In this document: in pieces, positions 55,049 through 63,279 of the stretch | Layout of the letters: every line of letters starts with the position of its first letter | How positions within the stretch are numbered: the first letter of the stretch is position 1 | NCBI RefSeq assembly: GCF_004614195.1 | Contig: NZ_SPUM01000002.1 | Span: 47,121-111,120 of the forward strand | Length of the DNA: 64,000 nucleotides | From: Massilia horti | Lineage (GTDB): Bacteria > Pseudomonadota > Gammaproteobacteria > Burkholderiales > Burkholderiaceae_D | Direction: 5' to 3' | Notes under the pieces: generated by a model | What the model was told of the DNA's origin: nothing | What the model saw: only the letters and a program-made list of their open reading frames with translations | The model's database searches: none | Program-made: the position numbers and the translations under genes

Positions 55049-56284
55049 ATGCGCTCTGCCACCTCCTCCTCCCCGTCCCTGACCCGGGTCGCCGCGTGCA
55101 CCCTGGTCGCGCTGACCCTGCTGTCGGCCTGCGGCTCCAAAAACAATGCCGCCCAGCCGCCCGGCGGCAAGATGCCGGCGCCTGAAGTCGGCGTGATCAC
55201 CACCAAGCTGCAGCCGGTCGCGCTGGAGACCGAATTGCCGGCACGGGTCGGGCCAATCCGCGTGTCCCAAGTGCGAGCACGCGTCAACGGCGTCGTGCTC
55301 AAGCGCCTGTTCACCGAGGGCGGCGTGGTCAAGGAAGGCCAGTCGCTGTTCCAGATCGATCCCGCGCCCTACCAGGCGCAGGTCAACAGCGCGCAGGCCG
55401 CGCTGGCCAAGGCCGAGGCCAACCTGAGCTCGGTTTCGGCAACCCTCGAGCGCTACGTGCCGCTGCTCGCGGCGGAAGCGGTGTCCAAGCAAGAGTACAC
55501 CAACACCGTCGCCGCCAAAAAGCAGGCCGAAGCCGACGTCGGCACTGCCAAGGCCGCGCTGCAGATCGCCAGGATCAACCGCGACTACGCCAACGTGTAC
55601 GCGCCGATCTCCGGACGCATCGGCCAGGCCCTGGTCACCGAGGGCGCGCTGGTGTCGACCGCCGACACCGGCCCGATGGCGGTGATCCAGCAGCTGGACA
55701 AGGTCTACCTGAACATCACCCAGTCGGCCAACGAACTGCAGCACCTGCGCAGGCAGGCGGGCGAGAAGAACATCGCGTCCGGCCTGCCGGTATCCGTGGT
55801 GCTGGACGACGGCAGCGTCATGCCGCGCAAGGGCCGCCTGCTGTTCTCGGACGTGACGGTCGACCCGTCCACCGGGCAGGTCACGCTGCGCGCCGAAATG
55901 CCTAATCCGGATTACGCGCTGCTGCCGGGCCAGTACGTGCGCGTGCGCCTGGCGCAGGCCGAACTGCCGGCCGGCATCCTGGTGCCGCAGCAAGCGGTCA
56001 CCCGCGGCGGCCCGCAGGGCGACACCCTGCTGGTGGTCGGCCAGGACGGCAAGCCGATGCAGCGCATCGTCAAGATCGGTTCGCAAAACGGCGCCAACTG
56101 GGTCGTGACCGACGGCCTGCAGGCAGGCGAGCAGGTGGTCGTCGACGGCTTCCAGAAGCTGCAGATGATGCCGCCGGGCACGCCGGTCAAGGCCGTTCCC
56201 TGGAGTCCGACGCCTGCCCCGGAAGCTGCCGGGCCTGCCGCTGGCGCCAAGCAGCCGGCCGCGGCAGACACGGCCAGCCGCTAA
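55049..56284 (+). CDS. RND efflux periplasmic adaptor (AcrA/MexA-like lipoprotein)
   Basis: The 411-residue product has a lipobox (LVALTLLSACGSK, Cys about 28). Its lipoyl/barrel-sandwich halves are EVGVITTKLQPVALETELPARVGPIRVSQVRARVNGVV and YANVYAPISGRIGQALVTEGALV, with a helical hairpin between (about 105-175, QAQVNSAQAALAKAEANL). Beta-barrel and membrane-proximal domains follow. A Pro/Ala tail ends the protein. AAGGAAG precedes the ATG. It bridges pump and outer-membrane channel. Confidence 0.95.
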   Translation: MRSATSSSPSLTRVAACTLVALTLLSACGSKNNAAQPPGGKMPAPEVGVITTKLQPVALETELPARVGPIRVSQVRARVNGVVLKRLFTEGGVVKEGQSLFQIDPAPYQAQVNSAQAALAKAEANLSSVSATLERYVPLLAAEAVSKQEYTNTVAAKKQAEADVGTAKAALQIARINRDYANVYAPISGRIGQALVTEGALVSTADTGPMAVIQQLDKVYLNITQSANELQHLRRQAGEKNIASGLPVSVVLDDGSVMPRKGRLLFSDVTVDPSTGQVTLRAEMPNPDYALLPGQYVRVRLAQAELPAGILVPQQAVTRGGPQGDTLLVVGQDGKPMQRIVKIGSQNGANWVVTDGLQAGEQVVVDGFQKLQMMPPGTPVKAVPWSPTPAPEAAGPAAGAKQPAAADTASR

Positions 56285-56317
56285 TCCGAAGCTAGTAACA
56301 AGACTTAGGACTTTCCA

Positions 56318-59300
56318 ATGGCACGTTTTTTTATTGACCGCCCCATTTTTGCGTGGGTGATCGCGCTGTTCATCATGGTGGTGGGCGGCGTTGCGATCAA
56401 GCAGTTGCCGATCGCGCAGTACCCGACCGTGGCGCCACCGTCGATCGTGGTGTCGGTCGCCTACCCGGGCGCATCGGCCCAGACCCTCGAAGACTCGGTC
56501 ATTTCCGTGATCGAGCGCGAGATGAACGGTTCACCGGGCATGGTCTACATGGAGTCGACCAGCCAGGCCAACGGCACCGGCACGATCACGATCAGCTTTG
56601 ACACCAGCACCAATCCTGACCTGGCCCAGGTCGATGTGCAGAACCGCCTGTCGCGCGCCACCCCGCGCCTGCCGCAGGCGGTGACCCAGCAGGGTGTGCG
56701 CGTGGACAAGGCGCGTTCGAACTTCCTGCTGTTTACCATCCTGTCATCAAGCGACCCCAAGTGGGACCCGATCGCGCTGGGCGACTACGCCTCGCGTAAC
56801 ATCCTGCCGGAAATCCAGCGCCTCCCCGGCGTGGGCCAGGCCCAGCTGTTCGGCACCGAAAAGGCCATGCGGATCTGGATCGATCCGGCCAAGCTGCTCG
56901 GCTTTAACCTGTCCCCGGCCGACGTGAACAACGCGATCCGCCAGCAGAACGCCCAGGTGGCGTCGGGCACGATCGGCGACCTGCCGCTCGCGGCCGGCCA
57001 GCAGATCAGTGCGACCGTCGTGGTCACCGGCCAGCTCAGCACCGTCGAGCAGTTCGGCAACATTGTGCTGCGCGCCAATCCGGACGGCTCGACCGTACGC
57101 CTGAAGGACGTGGCCCGCATCGAGATCGGCGGCCAGAACTACGCCACCTCGGCGCGCCTGAACGGCAAGCCGTCGACCGGCATCGGCGTGCAGCTCTCGC
57201 CGACCGGCAACGCGCTCGAGACCGCGAACCTGATCAAGCAGCGCATGCAGCAGCTGTCCAAGTACTTCCCGCACGGGATGAAGTACGCGATCCCCTACGA
57301 CAGCTCGAAGTTCATCAAGATCTCGATCAGCCAGGTGGTCGAAACCCTGATCGAGGCGGTGATCCTGGTGTTCCTGGTGATGTTCGTGTTCCTGCAGAAC
57401 ATCCGCTACACCCTGATCCCGACCATCGTGGTGCCGGTCGCCCTGCTCGGCTCGTTCGCGACCCTGCTCGCGCTGGGCTTCTCGATTAACGTGCTGACCA
57501 TGTTCGGCATGGTGCTGGTGATCGGTATCGTGGTCGACGACGCGATCGTGGTGGTGGAGAACGTCGAGCGCATCATGAGCGAGGAAGGCCTGCCGCCGCT
57601 GGCGGCCACGCGCAAGGCGATGGGCCAGATTTCGGGCGCGATCATCGGCGTGACCGTGGTGCTGATGTCGGTGTTCGTGCCGCTGGCGTTCTTCGCCGGC
57701 GCGGTCGGCAACATCTACCGCCAGTTCTCGGCCGTGATGGTGTCCTCGATCGCCTTCTCGGCGTTCATGGCGCTCTCGCTCACGCCCGCCCTGTGCGCGC
57801 ACCTGCTCAAGCCCGTCGACGCCGGCCACCACATGGAAAAGCGCGGCTTCTTCGGCTGGTTCAACCGCACCTTCAGCCGCACCGCCAAGGGCTATGAAGG
57901 CTTCGTCGCGCGCATCTTGAAACGCACCGGCCGCGCGCTGGTGGTGTTCGTGCTGGTGCTGGGCGTAGTGGGCCTGATCTTCACCAAGATGCCGAACTCG
58001 TTCCTGCCGAACGAGGACCAGGGCTACATCATCGCCAACATCCAGCTGCCGCCGGGCGCCACCGCCGAGCGCACCAGCGCCATTTTGGAGAAGGCCGAAG
58101 AGTTCATCCTCAAGCAGCCGGAAGTGGCCGACATGGTCGCCGTGACCGGCTTCTCGTTCTCGGGCCAGGGCCAGAACATGGGCCTGGCGTTCATCCCGCT
58201 CAAGGACTGGGACCAGCGCAAGGGCCCCGGCCACAGCGCGCAGGATCTGGCCGGGCGCATCACCGGCGCGATGATGAAGATGCGCGACGCGTTCATCTTC
58301 GTGGTCAGCCCGCCGCCGATTCCTGAACTGGGCCGCGGCGCCGGTTTCTCGTTCCGCCTGCAGGACCGCGGCGGCAACGGCCACGCGGCGCTGCTGGCGG
58401 CGCGCAACCAGATGCTGGGCATGGCGATGCAGAGCAAGGTCCTGACCGGCATCCGTCCGGAAGGCCTGGAAGACGCGCCGCAGCTCATGCTGGACATCGA
58501 CCGCGACAAGGCGCAGGCACTGGGCGTGACCTTTGACGCGATCAACAGCGCGATCTCGACCTCGCTCGGATCGAGCTACGTGAACGACTTCCCGAACGCC
58601 GGCCGCCTGCAACGCGTGGTGGTGCAGGCGGACGCGCCGTCGCGCATGCAGGCGGCGGACCTGCTGCGCCTGACCGCGATGAACAACAAGGGCCAGCCGG
58701 TGCCGCTGGCGTCGTTCGCGACCACCAAGTGGATCACCGGTCCGATGCAGACCACCCGCTACAACGGCTACCCGGCGATGTCGATCACCGGCGAACCGGC
58801 GCCGGGCTACTCGTCCGGTGACGCGCTGGCCGAGATGGAGCAGCTGGCCAGCCGGCTGCCGCCTGGCTTCGCGTTCGAGTGGACCGGCCAGTCGCGCGAG
58901 GAGATCCTCGCTGGCTCGACCGTGTTCGTGCTGATCGGCTTCTCGCTGCTGGCGGTGTTCCTGGCGCTGGCCGCGCTGTACGAGAGCTGGTCGATCCCGG
59001 TCTCGGTGCTGCTGGTGGTGCCGCTGGGCGTGCTCGGCGCGCTGCTGGCGGCGACGATGCGCGGGCTGCCCAACGACGTGTACTTCAAGGTCGGCCTGAT
59101 CACCATCATCGGCTTGGGGGCGAAGAACGCGATCCTGATCATCGAGTTCGCGAAAGACCTGCAGGCGCAGGGCATGTCGGTGGCCGAAGCGGCACTGAAG
59201 GCCTGCCACCTGCGCTTCCGTCCGATCGTGATGACCTCGCTGGCCTTCATCCTCGGCGTGCTGCCGCTGGTGGTCGCCGGCGGCGCCGGCGCCGCCTCGC

Positions 59301-59476
59301 AGCGCGCGATCGGCACCGGTGTGATGGGCGGCATGATCGCGGCGACCGCGCTCGGCGTGTTCTTCGTGCCGGTGTTCTTTGTCGTGATCCGCAGTATCTT
59401 CAAGGGCAGCGAACGCCAGCGCAAGAAGTACGCGCACGAAGACCAGGCCGGTACGGAATTTGAGGAAAAAATATGA
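56318..59476 (+). CDS. RND multidrug efflux transporter, HAE1 family (AcrB/MexB-like)
   Basis: The 1052-residue product has twelve predicted spans with two large periplasmic loops. Signatures are MARFFIDRPIFAWVIALFIMVVGGVAI, VSVAYPGASAQTLEDSV, the TM4 proton-relay pair in GMVLVIGIVVDDAIVVVENVERIM, and FVPLAFFAGAVGNIYRQFS. GPGHSAQDLAGRIT and GLGAKNAILIIEFAKDL are in the second half. These are the hydrophobe/amphiphile efflux traits. It starts 33 bp after the adaptor stop and its own stop overlaps the channel gene start. Confidence 0.96.
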   Translation: MARFFIDRPIFAWVIALFIMVVGGVAIKQLPIAQYPTVAPPSIVVSVAYPGASAQTLEDSVISVIEREMNGSPGMVYMESTSQANGTGTITISFDTSTNPDLAQVDVQNRLSRATPRLPQAVTQQGVRVDKARSNFLLFTILSSSDPKWDPIALGDYASRNILPEIQRLPGVGQAQLFGTEKAMRIWIDPAKLLGFNLSPADVNNAIRQQNAQVASGTIGDLPLAAGQQISATVVVTGQLSTVEQFGNIVLRANPDGSTVRLKDVARIEIGGQNYATSARLNGKPSTGIGVQLSPTGNALETANLIKQRMQQLSKYFPHGMKYAIPYDSSKFIKISISQVVETLIEAVILVFLVMFVFLQNIRYTLIPTIVVPVALLGSFATLLALGFSINVLTMFGMVLVIGIVVDDAIVVVENVERIMSEEGLPPLAATRKAMGQISGAIIGVTVVLMSVFVPLAFFAGAVGNIYRQFSAVMVSSIAFSAFMALSLTPALCAHLLKPVDAGHHMEKRGFFGWFNRTFSRTAKGYEGFVARILKRTGRALVVFVLVLGVVGLIFTKMPNSFLPNEDQGYIIANIQLPPGATAERTSAILEKAEEFILKQPEVADMVAVTGFSFSGQGQNMGLAFIPLKDWDQRKGPGHSAQDLAGRITGAMMKMRDAFIFVVSPPPIPELGRGAGFSFRLQDRGGNGHAALLAARNQMLGMAMQSKVLTGIRPEGLEDAPQLMLDIDRDKAQALGVTFDAINSAISTSLGSSYVNDFPNAGRLQRVVVQADAPSRMQAADLLRLTAMNNKGQPVPLASFATTKWITGPMQTTRYNGYPAMSITGEPAPGYSSGDALAEMEQLASRLPPGFAFEWTGQSREEILAGSTVFVLIGFSLLAVFLALAALYESWSIPVSVLLVVPLGVLGALLAATMRGLPNDVYFKVGLITIIGLGAKNAILIIEFAKDLQAQGMSVAEAALKACHLRFRPIVMTSLAFILGVLPLVVAGGAGAASQRAIGTGVMGGMIAATALGVFFVPVFFVVIRSIFKGSERQRKKYAHEDQAGTEFEEKI

Positions 59477-60882
59477 TTGCAAAAATCAAGCTCGTCGCCA
59501 CTCCGCTGGCGCTCGCGATGGCACTGACCGGCTGCATAAACCTGGCGCCCAAGTATGAGCGTCCGGGGGCGCCGGTCGCGCCCAGCTTCCCGACCGTCGG
59601 CGGCACGGTAGCCAGCGGCAACCCGGTCGCCGCCGAGGCGCCGGTCAACATCGCATGGCAGGACTTCTTCAAGGATGCGCGGCTGCGCGAGCTGATCAAG
59701 CTCGCGCTGGTCAACAACCGTGACCTGCGCATCGCGATCGCTAACATCGAGCAGGTGCGCGCGCAGTACCAGATCACGCGCTCGCAGCAGTTCCCTGGCG
59801 TGAGCGCGGGGCTGAACTTCAACCGTTCGACCGGGGCCGAAAACATCTCCACCTTCTACAACGTGGGGCTGGGCGTCTCGGGGTTCGAACTGGACCTGTT
59901 CGGCCGGGTGCGCAACCTGACCCAGGCGGCGTTGGCGCAGTTCCTGGCCACCGAGGAAGCGAGAAAGAGCACGCAGATCAGCCTGATCTCGTCGGTCGCC
60001 AATGCCTACCTGGCGGTGCTGGCCGACGACGAACTGCTCGAGCTGACGCGGCAGACCCTCACGACCCGCGAAGAATCGCTGCGCCTGACCCAGCTGCGCT
60101 TTAACAACGGCGTGGCCTCCAGGCTGGACGTGGACCAGGCAGCTTCGCTGGTCGAGCAGGCACGCACCTCGCTCGCCCAGCTGGTGCGCCAGCGCGCGCA
60201 AGACGGCAACCTGCTCGTGCTGCTGGTGGGCCAGCCGATTCCCGACAACCTGCCGGCCGGGCAGACGCTGTCGGCGACCAACCTGCCCGACCTGCCGGCC
60301 GGGCTGCCATCGGACCTGCTGGCCAACCGCCCGGACGTGCGCGCCGCCGAGCAGCAGCTGATCGCGGCCAACGCCAACATCGGCGCGGCGCGCGCGGCCT
60401 ACTTCCCGCGCATCGCGCTGACCGGCACGGTCGGCAGCGCCAGCACCGAGCTGTCCAACCTGTTCAAAGGTGGCACCTACGCCTGGTCGCTCGCGGCCAA
60501 CGCCACCATGCCGATCTTCGACTTCGGCCGCACACGCGGCGGCATCGAGTCGGCCGTTGCCGGCCGCGACATCGCGCTGGCGCAGTACGAGAGGTCGATC
60601 CAGACGGCATTCAGCGACGTGGCCAACGCGCTGGCCGGCCAGGCCACCTACACCGAGCAGCTGCGTGCGCAGCGGGCGGTGGCGCTGACCGAGGCCGACC
60701 GCTTCCGGCTGTCGGACCTGCTCTACAAGAACGGCACCGCCAGCTATCTGGACCTGCTCGACGCGCAGCGTTCGCTGTTCGCGGCGCAGCAGCAGGCGAT
60801 CCAGGCCAACCTGCAGCGCCTGCAGAACCAGGTCACGCTGTACCGTGTGCTGGGCGGGGGCTGGAGCGAGCCGAAGGGCTGA
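59473..60882 (+). CDS. RND efflux outer-membrane lipoprotein channel (OprM/NodT family)
   Basis: The 469-residue product has a lipobox (MALTGCINLAPKYERP, Cys about 21) and two OEP repeats. These are visible in DFFKDARLRELIKLALVNNRDLRIAIANIEQVRAQY and its counterpart around LLANRPDVRAAEQQLIAANANIGAARAAYFPRIALTG. It forms the TolC-like trimer through which the pump expels substrates. The ATG overlaps the transporter stop (ATGA), so the three genes form one coupled operon. Confidence 0.95.
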   Translation: MIAKIKLVATPLALAMALTGCINLAPKYERPGAPVAPSFPTVGGTVASGNPVAAEAPVNIAWQDFFKDARLRELIKLALVNNRDLRIAIANIEQVRAQYQITRSQQFPGVSAGLNFNRSTGAENISTFYNVGLGVSGFELDLFGRVRNLTQAALAQFLATEEARKSTQISLISSVANAYLAVLADDELLELTRQTLTTREESLRLTQLRFNNGVASRLDVDQAASLVEQARTSLAQLVRQRAQDGNLLVLLVGQPIPDNLPAGQTLSATNLPDLPAGLPSDLLANRPDVRAAEQQLIAANANIGAARAAYFPRIALTGTVGSASTELSNLFKGGTYAWSLAANATMPIFDFGRTRGGIESAVAGRDIALAQYERSIQTAFSDVANALAGQATYTEQLRAQRAVALTEADRFRLSDLLYKNGTASYLDLLDAQRSLFAAQQQAIQANLQRLQNQVTLYRVLGGGWSEPKG

Positions 60883-60920
60883 TTGCACCAGGCCGGGCAA
60901 GCGCCCGGCTGGCATGCCTG

Positions 60921-60957
60921 AATCGGGGCCGGTTACCTTCCGGCCCCGATTTTTTTG
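60921..60957 (+). terminator. Strong intrinsic terminator of the RND operon
   Basis: CGGGGCCGG (60924-60932) and CCGGCCCCG (60940-60948) form a perfect 9-bp stem with a 7-nt loop, followed by ATTTTTTT. It lies about 40 bp after the channel gene stop. Confidence 0.95.
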
Positions 60958-61111
60958 CCATTTCACATTACACAATTTGGCATGAAACAACCTATTAGAA
61001 TTAATAGCTACTCCTTTCATTTAGGATAAGTAATGTAGATCAACCCCGAGGCCCGAAAATTCGGCTAGCAAATTGCAACACTTGGGTGCCGAGCGAGTGA
61101 AAGCACGAGCC

Positions 61112-62980
61112 ATGCGCAAACTTGTTCGTTGGTTGGAACGCTTCTTCAGTTGGCAGCATTCAGCCCTGGTCGGTGCTGCGCTATCGACTGCCGTTGGAGT
61201 CTCGTGCTACACGGTCACAGCCGAAATGACCGAAAAGGATGCATCGGAGCGCTTCGTCAGCCAGGTGCGTAGCGCGCATTTCACGATCCTCCGGCGCGTC
61301 AAAAGCTACGTCGACGTACTGCGCGGGACCGCCAGTCTGTTCCAAACCACACCGGACATTACCCGGGAGCAGTTCCACCGCTACGTCAATGGGCTGAATC
61401 TGCAGGAAGAATTCCCAGGCGTGCAAGCAGTTAATTACGCGTTGCTCGTCAAGGATGCCGAGCGTCCCGCTTTCGAGAAGCGCATGGCGGCGGAACTGGT
61501 CGCAGAAGGCATCCCGAATTTCAAGATCAAGCCGCCCGGCCGGCGCGATGAGTATCTGGTTGTGACCTATATCGAACCTGACACGATCGGGCGCGAGATG
61601 TTCGGGAATGACCTGTTGCGCACGGTAACACACTCGGGAATCCGCACGCCGGCGATTCTCGACAACTCACGCGATACCGGCGGTTTGGCAGCTTCCGGCA
61701 GGCCAATGAATATGAATTTGCCTCAGAAGGTGGCCGGACTTGGGATGCGCCTGCCCGTCTACCAGATTGGCATGCCGACCGAGACTGTCGAACAGAGGCG
61801 CGCCGCCTATATTGGTTCGGTCGGCCTGGCCTTCAGTATTGAGACGCTGATGAACGGCGTACTGGAGGAATTGCCGGTGTCCGGAATGCGCATGGGTTTG
61901 ATCGGCATGGTCGATGGCGACGTGCCCGGCGATCCCAAGCGCCGCCTCCTGCTGTACGACAGCCAGATGCCACACAACCATCCCGCGTCAATGCCTCCCG
62001 TCGCGGATGACGAATTCTACATGTCCTTGCCAGTCGAATTTAGCAACCGCAACTGGGAAGTCGAATTCCGCATCAAGAAAGCAGACCTGTATACGGGCTT
62101 CGACGCCTACGTACCCTGGATGACGCTGGCGGCGGGATTCGTCACCACGGCGCTGGTATACGCACTCTTTCAGGCATTGGCCTTGTCACGCCAGACCGCG
62201 GTCCGCCTGGCGGACCGGATGACCATGGAACTGCGCGCCAGCAAAGCGAGTCTTCAAATTTCCAACTCCCGCTTGCGTGATCTGGCGGCACATGCGGAAG
62301 AAATCAAGGAAAGCGAGCGCAAGCGCATTGCCCGCGAAATCCACGACGACCTGGGGCAGAACCTCTTGGCACTGCGGATTGAGGTTGACATGCTCGCCTC
62401 ACGAACTGCCGAGCGCCACCCGTTGCTGAATTCACGCGTACGGTGGACCTTGCAGCAGATCGATACCACGATCGGAAGCGTGCGCCAGATCATCAATGAC
62501 CTGCGACCGAATGTCCTCGACCTGGGGCTCAATGCGGCGGTCGACTGGCAAATCGCGCAATTTGAACGGAGTTCCGGAATACCGTGTGAACTGGTCGAAA
62601 ACGACCAGAACATCAGTATCAGCGACAGCTGCGCGACCGCCCTATTCCGGATTCTTCAGGAATCGCTAACGAATGTCGCGCGCCACGCCAACGCCACCCG
62701 CGTTCGTGTCGAACTGCTGGTCGACACGGACCGTGTTTCCATGATGGTCAGCGACAACGGCCGCGGCCTGCAGCCCGGCGGTCGTCACAAGCCGGGATCG
62801 TTCGGCTTAGTTGGGATTGAGGAACGGGTCAGAATGCTGGGCGGCGTGTTCAGGGTAAACAGCATGCCGGGCGCCGGCACCACCATCAACGTCAGCATAC
62901 CGTTGAACGACACTTCCATTATGCCGCCGTTCGAAACCGATCTCCCTGAACAGAACCCCGTCGTAACGGCCATAATCTGA
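61112..62980 (+). CDS. CHASE-domain sensor histidine kinase (NarL-type HisKA_3)
   Basis: The 622-residue product has one span near residues 18-40, then a periplasmic CHASE domain (about 60-260: FVSQVRSAHFTILRRVKSYVDVLRG, FPGVQAVNYALLV, REMFGNDLLRTVTHSG). A second span lies at about 330-355, with a short coiled coil after it. The HisKA_3 dimerisation region has KESERKRIAREIHDDLGQNLLAL (His about 411). The HATPase has NVARHANATRVRVELL, SDNGRGLQPGG and GSFGLVGIEERV. It should phosphorylate a NarL/LuxR-type response regulator, but none is encoded in the window. ATG 61112 is chosen; GTG 61097 is possible. Confidence 0.9.
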   Translation: MRKLVRWLERFFSWQHSALVGAALSTAVGVSCYTVTAEMTEKDASERFVSQVRSAHFTILRRVKSYVDVLRGTASLFQTTPDITREQFHRYVNGLNLQEEFPGVQAVNYALLVKDAERPAFEKRMAAELVAEGIPNFKIKPPGRRDEYLVVTYIEPDTIGREMFGNDLLRTVTHSGIRTPAILDNSRDTGGLAASGRPMNMNLPQKVAGLGMRLPVYQIGMPTETVEQRRAAYIGSVGLAFSIETLMNGVLEELPVSGMRMGLIGMVDGDVPGDPKRRLLLYDSQMPHNHPASMPPVADDEFYMSLPVEFSNRNWEVEFRIKKADLYTGFDAYVPWMTLAAGFVTTALVYALFQALALSRQTAVRLADRMTMELRASKASLQISNSRLRDLAAHAEEIKESERKRIAREIHDDLGQNLLALRIEVDMLASRTAERHPLLNSRVRWTLQQIDTTIGSVRQIINDLRPNVLDLGLNAAVDWQIAQFERSSGIPCELVENDQNISISDSCATALFRILQESLTNVARHANATRVRVELLVDTDRVSMMVSDNGRGLQPGGRHKPGSFGLVGIEERVRMLGGVFRVNSMPGAGTTINVSIPLNDTSIMPPFETDLPEQNPVVTAII

Positions 62981-63008
62981 GCGCGCGGCCAGACGTTTCC
63001 CAATGCCA

Positions 63009-63033
63009 GCCTTCCTGTTTGCTATAGGAAGGC
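63009..63033 (+). terminator. Hairpin after the histidine kinase gene
   Basis: GCCTTCCT (63009-63016) and AGGAAGGC (63026-63033) pair perfectly around a 9-nt loop, 29 bp after the kinase stop. No T-tract follows, so termination is uncertain. The rest of the spacer to 63279 is AT-rich, contains no gene that I can support, and probably holds the promoter of the next gene. Confidence 0.4.
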
Positions 63034-63279
63034 CTCGGACGATTCATACATCTAGAAGGATCGACTGAGTCGAAATTGACGAATGTCAAATTTGCGAAAG
63101 CGATTGTCAGCAATCATCTTTCACATCGCTTCTCATCAGTTTGTTTCGAAAAAGTTGGATTCGCTCTTTTAGTCCTTGCACTATCGGAAAGGAGGAAATC
63201 ATTGTCCAACATCTCACTTCCATAATTGCCAAATAAAACGCGAATAATGAAGAACAAATGCCAAAGCAAAGGAAAAGCC

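Noticed and set aside
56747..59482. 911-codon open frame on the minus strand
   Set aside because: It lies opposite the RND transporter gene. The His/Arg/Gln-rich low-complexity translation is a mirror of GC-rich codon use.
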